Below, in pieces: positions 1 through 9,098 of a stretch of 64,000 nt of DNA; position 1 is the first letter of the stretch; each line of letters begins with the position of its first letter. The DNA is from Levilactobacillus brevis ATCC 14869 = DSM 20054 (lineage in GTDB: Bacteria > Bacillota > Bacilli > Lactobacillales > Lactobacillaceae), in NCBI RefSeq assembly GCF_001433855.1, contig NZ_AZCP01000001.1, positions 561,187 through 625,186 of the forward strand, in the 5' to 3' direction. A program made the translations under genes and the position numbers. The notes below the pieces were generated by a model. That model was not told the origin of the DNA and ran no database searches. It worked only from the letters and a program-made list of their open reading frames with translations.

Positions 1-527
1 TCGCCGCCCACCGCTAAAATTTGTTTTAATGGTGGCAGAATAAGCTTGAGTGAGATAAAGGAAACGTCAATTGAGGCAAAGGTCGGTTGACCTTTCGTAA
101 AATCAGCTAACTGACTATACCGAAAATTAGTATGTTCCATCACAATGACCCGTGGGTCCTGCCGTAACTTCCAAACTAACTGATTACTGCCCACATCGAG
201 CGCGTAACTCAATTGCGCACCGTTCTGTAACATGACATCGGTAAACCCACCCGTTGAAGAACCGATATCCAAAACAGTTCGGTCAGTGACGTCAATTTTA
301 AAGACTTCTAAGGCCTTAGCTAACTTAAAGCCACCGCGAGACACATAGGGCAATGGGTGACCCTTTAAATGTAGTTCCGTATCAATTGGGATTAATGAGC
401 CTGGTTTATCCAACCGTTCTTCATTTTTTCCTAGAATCTCACCGGCCATAACCGCCCGTTTAGCTTCATCTAATGACGTGAATAGGCCCTGTTCTAATAA
501 GAGATCCGCAACCCGCTTTTTTTTCAT
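1..527 (-). CDS. tlyA: TlyA-family rRNA 2'-O-methyltransferase (partial, C-terminus outside window)
   Basis: The visible part covers about the first 175 residues of a roughly 270-residue protein. It begins with an S4 RNA-binding domain (start MKKKRVADLLLEQG), followed by the FtsJ-like methyltransferase core with the SAM-binding loop DIGSSTGGFTD. TlyA/YqxC proteins methylate ribosomal RNA; the older name 'haemolysin A' is not supported by the sequence. The ATG abuts the stop of ispA with no gap, so the gene is translationally coupled as the last visible member of folD-xseA-xseB-ispA-tlyA. This order is conserved in Firmicutes. The family call is firm; the exact rRNA target is inferred from homologues. 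Confidence 0.93.
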   Translation of the reverse strand, partial: MKKKRVADLLLEQGLFTSLDEAKRAVMAGEILGKNEERLDKPGSLIPIDTELHLKGHPLPYVSRGGFKLAKALEVFKIDVTDRTVLDIGSSTGGFTDVMLQNGAQLSYALDVGSNQLVWKLRQDPRVIVMEHTNFRYSQLADFTKGQPTFASIDVSFISLKLILPPLKQILAVGG

Positions 528-1430
528 TTAGTTCACCCGTTCCGTATCAAAATAACTGAAGAAAGCCGATAAATCATCCCGCTGAGTTGACGTGGGTAAG
601 CCTTGTAACGCGGCTTGACCACTGTGGATCGTATCAATTAGTGCCTGATTGGCGCCAATCAATCCCAGCTTACCAGGATACGTATTCTTAGCTTCATCCG
701 CATCCTTTTGCGTTGCCTTACCCATTTCAGCAGGTGAACTGACCACATCTAAAATGTCGTCATAGATTTGAAAAGCTAGGCCGAATGCATCCGCAAATTG
801 TAAATAGGCGGGCCACTGCGCTTCAGGTGCTTGACCTAGAATCAAGCCGGCTTGCACCGCATAGTGTAAAAGCGCACCCGTCTTTTCCTTGTGCAAAACA
901 CGCAATTGGGATAAAGGCAAATTAACGTGCTCAGATTGAATATCTTTGGCTTGTCCAGCAACCATCCCACTAGGACCAGCAGCTGTCGCTAAGGCTTGTA
1001 CCAAAGCCGCCTGCATTGTCGCCGGTAGGTCAGTAGCCGTCAACCACTGAAACGCTAGCGTCAACAAACCATCACCCGCTAAAGTCGCCATACCAGCTCC
1101 AAATTTAACGTGATTAGTTGGCTCTCCTCTGCGTAATGCATCATTGTCCATCGCAGGTAAATCATCGTGGATCAACGAATACGTATGCAACAACTCTAGT
1201 GCCATCACTGGTCGCCAATGGCGTTCTGGCACAAAGGTCACGCCCAACGACCGCATCGTTGCCACGGTTAGTAACGGTCGCAGCCGTTTGCCCCCAGCTA
1301 AAACTGAATAGGTCATTGCCGCCGCTAATTGGGCATCCTGGCTATCGGCCAAGATGGCCTGCTTTAACGGTGCATTTAATGCTGGCACCCATTGATCTTC
1401 AAATGCGGTTAACCGTGCATTAATCGGCAT
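528..1430 (-). CDS. ispA: Farnesyl/geranylgeranyl diphosphate synthase
   Basis: This short-chain trans-prenyl transferase condenses isopentenyl diphosphate with allylic diphosphates to make the C15 (or C20) precursor for undecaprenyl phosphate and quinone chains. Both aspartate-rich motifs are visible: the first as [12 protein letters not shown] (with GGKRLRP upstream) and the second as QIYDDILD. I place the start at an internal ATG (MPINARL) because AAGGAGG lies just upstream. The longer reading frame would run into xseB and lacks such a site. The start overlaps the 3' end of xseB by 11 bases, showing tight operon packing. The length of 300 residues is normal for the family. Chain-length specificity (C15 or C20) is not decided here. 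Confidence 0.95.
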   Translation of the reverse strand: MPINARLTAFEDQWVPALNAPLKQAILADSQDAQLAAAMTYSVLAGGKRLRPLLTVATMRSLGVTFVPERHWRPVMALELLHTYSLIHDDLPAMDNDALRRGEPTNHVKFGAGMATLAGDGLLTLAFQWLTATDLPATMQAALVQALATAAGPSGMVAGQAKDIQSEHVNLPLSQLRVLHKEKTGALLHYAVQAGLILGQAPEAQWPAYLQFADAFGLAFQIYDDILDVVSSPAEMGKATQKDADEAKNTYPGKLGLIGANQALIDTIHSGQAALQGLPTSTQRDDLSAFFSYFDTERVN

Positions 1431-1665
1431 CACCCGTGCCTCCTTGTGGCGTTTCAAAAGCCACCTCTTGATCGGAATCATTCATCATCGTCGTTAACGT
1501 CTTCTCGGCATCCTGCAAGGTTGTTTGTAACTCCTTACTCAGAGCCACGCCCTTTTGAAATTGGGTTAAGGCCTGTTCCAACGGGATATCACCTTGTTCC
1601 AACTGAGCGACAATCGTTTCTAACGTAGCTAAATTTTCTTCAAAGGTTGGTTGTTCTTCACTCAT
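1420..1665 (-). CDS. xseB: Exodeoxyribonuclease VII small subunit
   Basis: A protein of about 81 residues with the family signature [18 protein letters not shown] followed by a helix with [14 protein letters not shown]. XseB wraps the long helical arm of XseA and is needed for the single-strand exonuclease to be stable and active. The start is the internal ATG ([11 protein letters not shown]), with GGAGG upstream; a longer frame exists but adds only an unrelated Arg-rich segment. It overlaps the end of xseA by 8 bases and the start of ispA by 11, so the three are translationally coupled. Confidence 0.94.
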   Translation of the reverse strand: MSEEQPTFEENLATLETIVAQLEQGDIPLEQALTQFQKGVALSKELQTTLQDAEKTLTTMMNDSDQEVAFETPQGGTGDAD

Positions 1666-3013
1666 GTGTCTTTTCCTCCGATGCTGGTGTAATCGTCTTA
1701 ATCTCTGCGCTGGCCGTTCCATCGCTTAGATGGACCATTGCCGGCCCCGGCTGTAATTGCTGAACGGATCGGACCACGTGGTCATCTTGTGTCACATAAC
1801 TATAACCCCGGCCCATGATTTTTAACGGACTCAAATAATCCAAGCCATTGATCAGCTGACCCACGTGTTCTTGTTTAGCGGTCACATACCGTCGAGCCTC
1901 CGTTGCTAACCGCGTTGCCGTTTGTTGCACCACTAGTTGATTGCGTTGAACCCGAGCCAACGGTGATCGGCTAGCTAAGGCCTGCTGAGCTAACTGGAAC
2001 TGCTGTTGCCGTTGGGTAACTAGGTCTTGCATATTCCGCCCCAGCGCCTGTTGTGCCCGATCAAGCCGCTGTACGTACGTTTCATATAACCGTTGTGGTT
2101 GCCGGAAAACATAAGCCGTCATTAACTTATTGAGTCGTTCTTGCTGAAAATTAATGCGATTAGCCATGGCATTTAAAAGCCGGGTTCGCTGCTGCTGTAA
2201 CTTGAGCAACTCATCGCTAAGAACGGGCACTGCCAGCTCAGCTGCCGCCGTCGGAGTCGCCGCCCGGACATCTGCCACCAAATCTGCAATGGTCGTATCT
2301 GTCTCATGACCCACCGACGAAATGACCGGGAGTTGGCTCGCTGCAATCGCTCGGGCCACCCGTTCTTCATTAAATGGCCACAAATCTTCAATTGAGCCAC
2401 CACCACGACCAATAATCAACGTGTCAAATGACTGAGCCGCATTCGCCCGTTGAATCTGCCGAACAATATCATCGGCCGCCGCATCTCCCTGCACAACCGC
2501 CGGATACAAGACAATCTGTACGATGGGAAACCGTCGCCGGGTCGTGGTGATAATATCACGAATGACTGCCCCACTAGGACTGGTCACCACCGCAATTCGT
2601 TTAGGAAAACGGGGTAATGGCCGTTTAGGTGCGGTGAACAAGCCTTCTGCGGCTAATTTGCGCTTTAACTGTTCATAGGCTTGATACAACTGACCAACAC
2701 CATCTGGCTCCATTCGTTCCACATAGATTTGGTAACTACCACTGGGTTCATACAGTGAAATTCGCCCCGTAACTAAGACTTTCATGCCCGTTTCCGGCGT
2801 GAATTTTAATTTTTCAAATGCTGATTTAAACATAATCGCACTAATTTTAGCGTGGTCATCCTTCAAACTAAAATACTGATGCGCATGTGGTCGTAACCGA
2901 AAATTTGAAATTTCACCGGTTAGATAAACTTTACCCAAATACGGGTCCACATCAAATTTGCGCTTTAAATATTGGGTCAGTGCTGTGACCGTTAAATAAT
3001 CAGTTGTTGCCAC
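1658..3013 (-). CDS. xseA: Exodeoxyribonuclease VII large subunit
   Basis: The catalytic subunit of exonuclease VII, which degrades single-stranded DNA from both ends to oligonucleotides. The N-terminal OB fold ([27 protein letters not shown]) is followed by the catalytic XseA domain with [24 protein letters not shown] and [12 protein letters not shown], then a long glutamine-rich coiled-coil arm and a C-terminal anchor ([12 protein letters not shown]). I choose a GTG start (codon then ATTDYLTV) because GGAG sits eight bases upstream; an in-frame ATG 18 bases earlier has no ribosome binding site. It overlaps folD by 14 bases. About 451 residues, normal length. Confidence 0.94.
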   Translation of the reverse strand: MATTDYLTVTALTQYLKRKFDVDPYLGKVYLTGEISNFRLRPHAHQYFSLKDDHAKISAIMFKSAFEKLKFTPETGMKVLVTGRISLYEPSGSYQIYVERMEPDGVGQLYQAYEQLKRKLAAEGLFTAPKRPLPRFPKRIAVVTSPSGAVIRDIITTTRRRFPIVQIVLYPAVVQGDAAADDIVRQIQRANAAQSFDTLIIGRGGGSIEDLWPFNEERVARAIAASQLPVISSVGHETDTTIADLVADVRAATPTAAAELAVPVLSDELLKLQQQRTRLLNAMANRINFQQERLNKLMTAYVFRQPQRLYETYVQRLDRAQQALGRNMQDLVTQRQQQFQLAQQALASRSPLARVQRNQLVVQQTATRLATEARRYVTAKQEHVGQLINGLDYLSPLKIMGRGYSYVTQDDHVVRSVQQLQPGPAMVHLSDGTASAEIKTITPASEEKTHE

Positions 3014-3866
3014 GTTGCTCACTCCACTCACATAAGTCGACCGTTTGTTGCATCAAAGTCGCAATTGTCATTGGGCCAACGCCGCCGGGGACTGGTGTAA
3101 TCGCGGCCACTCGTGGTGCGACATTGTCAAAATCAACATCCCCAGTCAATTTGCCATTCTCATCGCGATCCATCCCGACATCAATAACGACTGCACTCGG
3201 CTTCACATCAGTCGCCTTAATCAGATGAGTCACGCCCGTTGCCACAACGAGTACGTCAGCTGTGCGTGTTAAATCACTCAAGTGTTGGGTATGCACGTGA
3301 GCCACGCTAACCGTCATATCAGCATTCAGGAGCATCGCAGCCATTGGCCGACCCACAATTAAACTACGCCCCACCACAACTGCTCGTTTTCCGCGCAAGT
3401 GCATGGGCAAAGTCGCTAACATGGTCATAATTCCACGAGGCGTGCACGATACGGGATACTTTCCGGGTAAGTTAGCAAATAGCCGGCCAACATTTAAGGG
3501 ATGAAACCCATCGACATCCTTTTGGGGATCAATCGCCGCTACAATTGCTTGTTCATCCAGTCCTGCCGGTAATGGCGACTGAACCAGAATACCGTGAATC
3601 GTGGGATCAGCGTTATACGCCATAACGATTTGTGTCAATTCCGCCTGGGTTGTCGTGGCTGGTAGCTCCCGAACAACTGACTTGATCCCTAATTTCAAAG
3701 CTTTCTTATGCTTATTACGAACATAGATGGCACTGGCAGGATCATCCCCCACCACAATAACGGCCAATCCTGGTACGATGTCACGTTTCTTAAGTGCCGA
3801 AACTCGTGTAGCTGTTTGCGCATTTAGGTCTTTTGCTATCTGCTTTCCGTCAATGATGGTCGTCAT
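3000..3866 (-). CDS. folD: Methylenetetrahydrofolate dehydrogenase / methenyltetrahydrofolate cyclohydrolase
   Basis: The bifunctional cytosolic enzyme that interconverts 5,10-methylene-THF and 10-formyl-THF using NADP, feeding purine and formyl-methionine synthesis. Visible family motifs are the substrate-binding [14 protein letters not shown] with its catalytic lysine, GILVQSPLP, the cofactor loop [14 protein letters not shown] and the C-terminal [13 protein letters not shown]. The start is the ATG reading MTTIIDGK, preceded by GGAGGACGCGCTTT. It is the first gene of the folD-xseA-xseB-ispA-tlyA run and is separated from nusB upstream by a terminator, so it should have its own promoter in the roughly 100 bases before it. 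I could not pick a convincing -35. Confidence 0.96.
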   Translation of the reverse strand: MTTIIDGKQIAKDLNAQTATRVSALKKRDIVPGLAVIVVGDDPASAIYVRNKHKKALKLGIKSVVRELPATTTQAELTQIVMAYNADPTIHGILVQSPLPAGLDEQAIVAAIDPQKDVDGFHPLNVGRLFANLPGKYPVSCTPRGIMTMLATLPMHLRGKRAVVVGRSLIVGRPMAAMLLNADMTVSVAHVHTQHLSDLTRTADVLVVATGVTHLIKATDVKPSAVVIDVGMDRDENGKLTGDVDFDNVAPRVAAITPVPGGVGPMTIATLMQQTVDLCEWSEQRGNN

Positions 3867-3967
3867 AAAGCGCGTCCTCCCACTGTGTTTTAAAATTATC
3901 TTCCATTTTAGCATAGTTACTCTGAAAACGGGAATGCCGCTAATGGTTAAATCACACATTCTCCCTG

Positions 3968-4013
3968 ACAACTAAAAAAAACCGCTTGCTCATTACCAGC
4001 AAACGGTTTGATC
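3968..4013 (-). terminator. Rho-independent terminator after nusB
   Basis: Read on the minus strand, CAAACCGTTTGCT pairs with AGCAAGCGGTTT across a short loop and is followed by a run of eight T. It lies between the nusB stop and the folD 5' region, so it ends the pepP-efp-asp23-nusB transcript. Confidence 0.85.
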
Positions 4014-4015
4014 AA

Positions 4016-4444
4016 TTAAGCTTGTGTGTCGGTTTCGTCATCCAACGTGTGCGCTAACACTCCGTTGATAAAACGACGAGAACGATCGTCGCTAAAGTTC
4101 TTGGCAAGTTCCAAGGCTTCGTTAACAGCTACACGATTAGGGACATCGTCCACATGCTCAATTTCATAAAATGCCATGCGTAAAATGACTAAATCAGTCT
4201 TCGCAATTCGCTTCAACTGCCATCCGGTACTCAAGTACTGGTCGATTTGCGCATCTAGTTCACTCTGATGGGCCAAAACGCCATTCACTAAAGTTGCCAA
4301 ATAGTCTGGCACGGGAACAAGTTGGTTCGGGTCATCCGTCAAAACACGTTGGTATAACGCATCATGATCGGCTTCAGGATTGGCATTTAATGCAAACAAC
4401 ATTTGAAATGCCCGTTCCCGAATTTGATGTCGTGTAAGTGTCAC
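4016..4444 (-). CDS. nusB: Transcription antitermination / rRNA processing factor NusB
   Basis: A 142-residue all-helical NusB protein: RHQIRERAFQMLFAL at the N-terminus and the conserved C-terminal half with TDLVILRMAFYEI and PNRVAVNEALELAKNFSDDRSRRFINGVL. NusB binds boxA RNA with NusE (S10) to assemble the rRNA antitermination complex. The start is a GTG that overlaps the TAG stop of the upstream asp23-like gene (TAGTG), so translation is coupled. Downstream is a clear terminator. Confidence 0.96.
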   Translation of the reverse strand: MTLTRHQIRERAFQMLFALNANPEADHDALYQRVLTDDPNQLVPVPDYLATLVNGVLAHQSELDAQIDQYLSTGWQLKRIAKTDLVILRMAFYEIEHVDDVPNRVAVNEALELAKNFSDDRSRRFINGVLAHTLDDETDTQA

Positions 4445-4884
4445 TATTGGTCACTGTCTCCTTCATCGGTCTGGTTGAACAGGTTATCAGGGTCAACCTG
4501 TTGCGCCGTCTTTTCGGGAATGACGCCTTCCACGTGAACGTTAACTTCACGCAAATCGAGGTCCGTCATGAACAGCAATTGTTGCTTAACGCTATCCTGA
4601 ATGGCCAAGGCAACCTTAGGAACTGCAACCCCGTAGTCCAAATAAACGTACACATCAACTGCCAATTCGTCGCCGTCAAAGACCAGTTTCACGCCCTTGC
4701 CATGTTGTTCCTTGCGACCAAATAATTCCGTGACGCTATTGGCCAAAGAGCCACGCATCCGGGCAACACCCTCGGTTTGGCTAGCAGCAATCCCTACAAT
4801 AATTTCTAGGACTTGCGGTGCCACCTCAATCTTGCCCAAAGCTGGTTCTTTAGATTCTAAAATAATGTTAGTATCTTCCGCCAT
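4444..4884 (-). CDS. Asp23/Gls24 family envelope stress-response protein (YqhY-like)
   Basis: A 146-residue Asp23/DUF322 protein. The family core is visible as GKIEVAPQVLEIIVGIAASQTEGVARMRGS and the valine-rich strand VYVYLDYGVAVPKVALAIQDSVKQQL, followed by VNVHVEGVIPEK. It sits between efp and nusB, the position of yqhY in many Firmicutes. In Bacillus subtilis, loss of YqhY disturbs acetyl-CoA carboxylase activity; whether that holds here is inference. There is no transmembrane segment, so it would act at the inner face of the membrane or in the cytosol. Confidence 0.9.
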   Translation of the reverse strand: MAEDTNIILESKEPALGKIEVAPQVLEIIVGIAASQTEGVARMRGSLANSVTELFGRKEQHGKGVKLVFDGDELAVDVYVYLDYGVAVPKVALAIQDSVKQQLLFMTDLDLREVNVHVEGVIPEKTAQQVDPDNLFNQTDEGDSDQ

Positions 4885-4918
4885 TCATTGACCCTCCCTT
4901 ACTTAAACGTGTGATAAC

Positions 4919-5479
4919 CTAGGCGCGAGAAATATACGTCCCGTCAGTTGTGTTGATGGAGAGCTTGTCGCCTTCATTAACGAAGAATGGGACTTGAACG
5001 ACTAAGCCGGTGTTCATCGTTGCTGGCTTAGAACCACCAGAAGCGGTGTTCCCCTTAATACCAGGTTCAGTTGCCGTAACTTCTAGGACAACCGTGTTAG
5101 GTACTTCAATGCCGAGAACTTCTGAGCCAAATTGAACCAAATCAACATTCATATTTTCTTGTAAGTATGAAAGTTGATCCTTGATTTGTTCTTCGGGTAC
5201 TTCGATTTGTTCAAAGTTGTCGGTATCCATGAAGACCCGGTTATCACCATCTTCATATAGATATTGCATGCTACGCGTTTGAATATCCGCCCGTTCCATC
5301 TTAGCACCGGCACGGAAAGTCTTTTCTTGAACAGCACCAGTCCGTAAGTTCTTAAGCTTTGAACGAACGAAAGCGCCACCCTTACCAGGCTTGACGTGTT
5401 GGAACTCAATGATCCGCCAAATTGCGTTATCAACTTCGATGGTTAAACCGTTTTTAAAATCAGCAGTAGAAATTGCCAT
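4919..5479 (-). CDS. efp: Translation elongation factor P
   Basis: The 186-residue EF-P that rescues ribosomes stalled on polyproline. The three-domain beta-barrel layout is complete, from [17 protein letters not shown] to the C-terminal [12 protein letters not shown]. The modification loop near residue 31 reads [14 protein letters not shown], with a lysine at the tip (PGKG), consistent with the Firmicute form. It precedes asp23 and nusB, and follows the peptidase gene, in a conserved cluster. A good AGGAGG site lies upstream of the ATG. Confidence 0.97.
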   Translation of the reverse strand: MAISTADFKNGLTIEVDNAIWRIIEFQHVKPGKGGAFVRSKLKNLRTGAVQEKTFRAGAKMERADIQTRSMQYLYEDGDNRVFMDTDNFEQIEVPEEQIKDQLSYLQENMNVDLVQFGSEVLGIEVPNTVVLEVTATEPGIKGNTASGGSKPATMNTGLVVQVPFFVNEGDKLSINTTDGTYISRA

Positions 5480-5555
5480 AATGTTATAGCCTCCTAAAAT
5501 ATGTCCTCTTTATAATATCAATTCTTACCCCTAAAAAGCAAGACAGGGGTGCCAT

Positions 5556-6620
5556 TTACAGAATAATTAAATTCCGTGGCACGGTAGTTAAGACTTCGTG
5601 ACCATCTGATGTGACCAAGATATCGTCTTCAATCCGGATACCACCCCGGCCGGCCAAATAAACACCAGGTTCAATCGTAATGACTTCATTAGCCTTCATG
5701 ACATCTGGCCAACCACGACCAATATTAGGGCCTTCGTGAATATCTAGCCCAATTCCGTGACCCGTTCCGTGAATAAACGCCTCACCGTAGCCTCGTTCTG
5801 TCAAAAAGTCGCGACCAATCCGATCTAATTCATCGCCCGTTACACTGGGGGCAACGGCAGCCACAATGGCGGATTGTGCTGCTTGAACTGCTTGGTAAGC
5901 CGCTTTCAATTCTGATCCCGGATCGCCCAACGCCACCGTACGGGTAACGTCGGATGTGTAATCGTCCACGTAAAAACCACAGTCAATCGTGACCAGCTCA
6001 CCGGTAGCGAGCTGTTTATCACTTGCCTGCCCGTGAGGCCAAGCCGAACGGACACCACTGGCCACAATAGTCGGGAAACTGGTCCCAGTAGCCCCATGTT
6101 CTTGCATCCACTGTTCAAGCCATTGAGCAACTTGACGCTCCGTCATCCCCGGCTTTAGTACCGTAAATAACGCCTCTAATCCAGCACTAGTTAATTGCGT
6201 AGCGCGCCGAATAGCCGCTAGCTCATCCGCTTCTTTTACCTGTCGTAACTCATCAGCCACATCGGCCAGTGGGACGATATCGGTCATTAAGTGCTCATCT
6301 AACCACTCGAACTCACGAATAGTTAGCTGATCCTCAATCCCCAATACGGTTGCACCATCGGCCTCTAAGACATCATTAACGGCTTGCAAGTAGCTCCGCG
6401 TAATCACTAACGGTATTTGGGGTATCACCTGGGTCAATTCCGTTTGGTAACGTGCATCCGTGATAAAAACCGCTCGTTTAGCCGTCACCAATAAGTAGCC
6501 ATCACCAGACATCACACTAGCGCCAACCAAATATTGCTGATTACTAGGTGAAGACACCAAAAAACTATCAATGCTCAGTGGCGCAAATAGCGCCTGTAGC
6601 CGTTCAACTCGTGTCGCCAT
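5556..6620 (-). CDS. M24-family Xaa-Pro dipeptidase/aminopeptidase
   Basis: A 354-residue cytosolic metallopeptidase of the creatinase/pita-bread fold that removes residues ahead of proline. The N-terminal creatinase-like domain ends near residue 125. The catalytic domain shows all the metal ligands: the two aspartates in IDCGFYVDDYTSDVTRT, the histidine in HGTGHGIGLDIHEGP, and the glutamates in ITIEPGVYL and IRIEDD. It lies immediately upstream of efp, the position of yqhT in Bacillus subtilis, and is probably the first gene of the efp-asp23-nusB transcript. Whether the substrate is an Xaa-Pro dipeptide (PepQ) or a longer peptide (PepP) cannot be told. Confidence 0.92.
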   Translation of the reverse strand: MATRVERLQALFAPLSIDSFLVSSPSNQQYLVGASVMSGDGYLLVTAKRAVFITDARYQTELTQVIPQIPLVITRSYLQAVNDVLEADGATVLGIEDQLTIREFEWLDEHLMTDIVPLADVADELRQVKEADELAAIRRATQLTSAGLEALFTVLKPGMTERQVAQWLEQWMQEHGATGTSFPTIVASGVRSAWPHGQASDKQLATGELVTIDCGFYVDDYTSDVTRTVALGDPGSELKAAYQAVQAAQSAIVAAVAPSVTGDELDRIGRDFLTERGYGEAFIHGTGHGIGLDIHEGPNIGRGWPDVMKANEVITIEPGVYLAGRGGIRIEDDILVTSDGHEVLTTVPRNLIIL

Positions 6621-6648
6621 TGACCCAACCCCCCGATCTAATTTTCCG

Positions 6649-6678
6649 AAAAAAAGAAGAACCCAAAGCGAATTGGTC
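6649..6678 (-). terminator. Possible weak terminator after rpmA
   Basis: On the minus strand GACCAA..TTGGGTTC forms a short stem followed by CTTTTTTT. A second perfect hairpin with a GAGG/CCTC core (6701-6716) lies directly after the rpmA stop but has no U-run. The stem is short, so read-through into the peptidase gene is likely. Confidence 0.4.
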
Positions 6679-6717
6679 TCGCCTCAAGCTCTTCAGTCGT
6701 ACGAGGAAAACCTCGTG

Positions 6718-7017
6718 TTATTTAGCTGCTTCTTCGGCAACTGGGTAAACAGATACTTGACGCTTGTCACGGCCAAGACGTTCGAATTTAACGACGCCAG
6801 CAACCTTGGCAAACAACGTATCATCACCACCACGGCCAACATTGACCCCAGGGTAAATGTGCGTACCGCGTTGACGGTAAAGGATTGAACCACCAGTTAC
6901 AGTTGAACCATCAGCAGCCTTCGTCCCAAGACGACGACCAGCAGAGTCCCGACCGTTAGCAGTGGACCCACCACCTTTATGGTGAGAGAAGAATTGTAAG
7001 TTCATGTTCATCAGCAT
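6718..7017 (-). CDS. rpmA: 50S ribosomal protein L27 (with cleavable N-terminal extension)
   Basis: L27 contacts the peptidyl-transferase centre through its N-terminus. The start [10 protein letters not shown], preceded by GGAGGTGAAACTT, gives 99 residues; the longer frame is spurious. The first ten residues match the Firmicute L27 extension that the dedicated protease Prp removes after the LQFF motif, leaving [12 protein letters not shown] as the mature N-terminus. The prp gene is directly upstream, consistent with that processing. The rest of the protein ([27 protein letters not shown]) is canonical. Confidence 0.97.
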   Translation of the reverse strand: MLMNMNLQFFSHHKGGGSTANGRDSAGRRLGTKAADGSTVTGGSILYRQRGTHIYPGVNVGRGGDDTLFAKVAGVVKFERLGRDKRQVSVYPVAEEAAK

Positions 7018-7036
7018 AAGTTTCACCTCCGCAAAT

Positions 7037-7375
7037 TTAATTGTTGGTTTCAGCGAATTCAACAAAATCCGCGTAATTGTTGGCAACATCTCGTAACCCA
7101 TCCGCAAAACTCTGGAGGAGTGTCTGTCCCTTTAATTCGGCCGTTGCTTCCAGCTTTGGTGGGAGGTGGACTTCCAGAAAGCCACCTTCCTGATCATGAT
7201 TGTCGACTTGCACCGGAATCTGAGCGATTCGTTGTAAGCCATTAACAGTCGTGATCGCAAGCACCGAAACCGCAGCACAAACAATATCTTGGCCATATTC
7301 GCCAGAATCGGCATGACCGGTGATTTGGAATGAATCGATTCGGTTAGTTCCATGATGGAACGTCGCATGAATCAT
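7037..7375 (-). CDS. prp: Ribosomal-processing cysteine protease Prp
   Basis: A 112-residue YsxB/Prp protein. The catalytic dyad is visible as histidine 21 in [10 protein letters not shown] and cysteine 33 in [10 protein letters not shown], the same spacing as in the characterised staphylococcal enzyme. Prp cuts the N-terminal extension from ribosomal protein L27, which is encoded 19 bases downstream. It lies between rplU and rpmA, as in most Firmicutes. Confidence 0.95.
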   Translation of the reverse strand: MIHATFHHGTNRIDSFQITGHADSGEYGQDIVCAAVSVLAITTVNGLQRIAQIPVQVDNHDQEGGFLEVHLPPKLEATAELKGQTLLQSFADGLRDVANNYADFVEFAETNN

Positions 7376-7403
7376 CGAGATCGCCCCTTCTAATCTTTAG
7401 GCT

Positions 7404-7712
7404 TTAGGCGTTGATAGCATCAACGACAACCTTGGTATATGGTTGACGGTGACCCTTCTTCGTGTGTTGGCCCTTCTTGGCCTTGTACTTGAAAGTAACG
7501 ACCTTCTTTTCCAAGCCCTGCTTTTCAACAGTCCCAGTAACAGTCGCACCCGCAACAGTTGGTGTCCCGATCTTAGGCGTATCGCCACCGACAAAGACAA
7601 CTTGGTCAAAAGTAACCTTTTCACCAGCTTCAACATTTAACTTTTCAACGTAAACAGCTTGGCCTGCTTCGACCTTGTACTGCTTGCCGCCAGTTACAAT
7701 AATTGCGTACAT
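7404..7712 (-). CDS. rplU: 50S ribosomal protein L21
   Basis: A 102-residue L21 that starts [15 protein letters not shown] and carries the conserved lysine-rich C-terminal [19 protein letters not shown]. The start ATG has AAGGAGGTGCACATTC upstream. A longer open frame reaches 60 residues further, but that part is the structured leader RNA. First gene of rplU-prp-rpmA, driven by a strong promoter. Confidence 0.97.
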   Translation of the reverse strand: MYAIIVTGGKQYKVEAGQAVYVEKLNVEAGEKVTFDQVVFVGGDTPKIGTPTVAGATVTGTVEKQGLEKKVVTFKYKAKKGQHTKKGHRQPYTKVVVDAINA

Positions 7713-7829
7713 GAATGTGCACCTCCTTATAATTTTAGACTTAGACTCGCCGAAGACAAGTGCTCCGCAAGCGGAAAACTTAAACTCGTTCCGAGCGGTT
7801 GCAGCTGTGGAAGTCCACAAATACAACAT
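7713..7829 (-). ncRNA. Structured 5' leader of rplU (L21 leader type)
   Basis: About 115 bases between the predicted transcription start and the rplU start codon fold on the minus strand into at least two hairpins: GTGGACTTCCAC, and CCGCTTGCGG. The region up to the AAGGAGG is too long and too structured for a plain leader. Firmicutes carry an autoregulatory L21 leader at this place (a known RNA family), so I infer feedback by L21. I could not run a covariance model; the call rests on position and hairpins. Confidence 0.65.
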
Positions 7830-7833
7830 GAAA

Positions 7834-7862
7834 ATTATACTTGATAGGCAGCAAACCGTCAA
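7834..7862 (-). promoter_or_regulatory. SigmaA promoter of rplU-prp-rpmA
   Basis: TTGACG and TATAAT separated by 17 bases on the minus strand, close to perfect consensus, just after the tetR stop codon. Expected start of transcription is about seven bases below the -10. Confidence 0.85.
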
Positions 7863-7875
7863 GTCTTTTTTATTG

Positions 7876-8484
7876 TCAGCGTTTTTCCGGATTAATTGGC
7901 GCAAACCAGGCCGCTACCGGGAGACTTTCCAGTGGTAGCAATTGCTGAAACGCCTGAGCCAAATAATCCGGGCGATAACGCCGATCATCTGCTAACCAGT
8001 GATCAATCACCCCAATGAATCCCGTTGCCAAAAAGCTCACTTGTACGTCTAATGGTGACGTTGGCACATTTGACTGCGGTAGCTGTTGACTAAATACTAG
8101 TAGTTCTTGTTCCAAACGTTGCTGTAACTGCGTACGAAAATGGGCGAACTGTGGTTGGAGTAACACCATCAAAATCTGATGATGGTCATCCACATATCGA
8201 AGTGCTGGGCCTAACGCAAAACCATTCACTGGATGACCGTATGGTGCCAGTAAGGTTTTGCCGGCCGCTAACCATTCATCAATAACCTGCTGCTCAGTCT
8301 GAGCTAAAAAATCAGCTTTATCCTGATAATGCAGATAAAAAGTTCCCCGTGTAATTGCTGCCGCCTGAGTGAGCTTTTGGACCGACACCTGTTTGAACGA
8401 CATTTCTTGTAATAGCGTGCTTAATGCCTGACGTAAGCGTTCGTTGGTGCGGACAACCCGTGGATCTGTTGGCTGACTGATGAT
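7876..8484 (-). CDS. TetR-family transcriptional regulator with apparent AUC start
   Basis: A TetR/AcrR repressor of about 200 residues. The DNA-binding domain shows the usual helix pattern: [32 protein letters not shown], then the recognition helix [17 protein letters not shown]. The C-terminal ligand domain ends [14 protein letters not shown]. The first ATG in frame lies inside helix 1 and would cut the fold in half. The frame continues upstream through sensible TetR sequence to two ATC codons eight bases after GGAAAGG, beyond which comes a stop. No ATG, GTG or TTG exists in that stretch. I therefore extend the gene to the first ATC, but a start-codon loss is equally possible. Its target is unknown. 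Confidence 0.8.
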   Translation of the reverse strand: MISQPTDPRVVRTNERLRQALSTLLQEMSFKQVSVQKLTQAAAITRGTFYLHYQDKADFLAQTEQQVIDEWLAAGKTLLAPYGHPVNGFALGPALRYVDDHHQILMVLLQPQFAHFRTQLQQRLEQELLVFSQQLPQSNVPTSPLDVQVSFLATGFIGVIDHWLADDRRYRPDYLAQAFQQLLPLESLPVAAWFAPINPEKR

Positions 8485-8503
8485 TCTTCACGCCTTTCCT
8501 AAC

Positions 8504-8535
8504 AAAAGGCTAGTCCGAAAACTCGAACTAGCCCC
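8504..8535 (-). terminator. Rho-independent terminator after the dUTPase-like gene
   Basis: On the minus strand GGCTAGTTCGAG pairs with GGACTAGCC and is followed by TTTTGTT. It ends the three-gene operon and also overlaps the region just upstream of the tetR ribosome binding site. Confidence 0.8.
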
Positions 8536-8541
8536 CATTTG

Positions 8542-9084
8542 CTAATAATTATTTGCTTGTCGATCCAAATTAATTTGCCGTTTAGCCTCGTAAGCTGCTT
8601 GGATTTGATCCTGCGTAAAACCAAAATCAACCAGCCCCCACTTCAAAAACAAGCGCCACGCGTGACGAAAGTCTTCTTGACGATGGGCAAAATGACTATT
8701 GAATAGCATCCGCTTTAAGATCAAATACTGTTGATCTAAATCCTTGGCCGGTCGGCTCTTTTCTAACGTTACGAGGTCTTCTTCTTTCAGCATAATGAGA
8801 TGGGTCCACGTTTTCTTAGCTGAGACTAAAAAGAAGAAATCCATTGCATCCGTATATTCTGTTAGCAACGTTTCCATTGGCGTTTGTCCCGCATCGGCTT
8901 TACCACGATGGGTTTTCCAAACTTTAAACCATTCAGACGTGTTGGCAACTTCTGCCAATTCAACATCTAAGGCAACGTAGGCATTTTCAATTTGCTGCTG
9001 CCGCGACATTTCAATGTCACGGTCTCGTGTAATCTGTTCATCTAGCGCAATCGATTGCCGCACTAATTTAGCCAATTCTAGCAC
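8542..9084 (-). CDS. All-alpha dUTPase-like protein (dUTPase_2 family)
   Basis: I read this as a dimeric all-alpha NTP pyrophosphatase of the dUTPase_2 family, which hydrolyses dUTP to dUMP. The two metal-binding motifs are visible: ELAE (Glu42, Glu45 in VELAEVANTSEWFKVWK) and EYTD (Glu76, Asp79 in EYTDAMDFFFLVS), with the aromatic F-K-W pattern between them. The start is a GTG with GAAGGGAG upstream; a longer frame is an artefact overlapping the preceding gene. About 180 residues, usual for the family. It is the third gene of an operon with two unrecognised genes, 14 bases after the second. The C-terminal third (from about residue 95) is less familiar. Substrate could also be another (d)NTP. 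Confidence 0.75.
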   Translation of the reverse strand: MLELAKLVRQSIALDEQITRDRDIEMSRQQQIENAYVALDVELAEVANTSEWFKVWKTHRGKADAGQTPMETLLTEYTDAMDFFFLVSAKKTWTHLIMLKEEDLVTLEKSRPAKDLDQQYLILKRMLFNSHFAHRQEDFRHAWRLFLKWGLVDFGFTQDQIQAAYEAKRQINLDRQANNY

Positions 9085-9098
9085 GATTAGACTCCCTT

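Noticed and set aside
1118-1423. Plus-strand frame inside ispA
   Set aside because: It lies entirely opposite a well-supported gene, has no family motifs and no ribosome binding site; the same holds for the other antisense frames in the window.
6701-6716. Perfect hairpin after rpmA as a terminator
   Set aside because: The GAGG/CCTC-core stem with a four-base loop has no following U-run, so it does not qualify as an intrinsic terminator.
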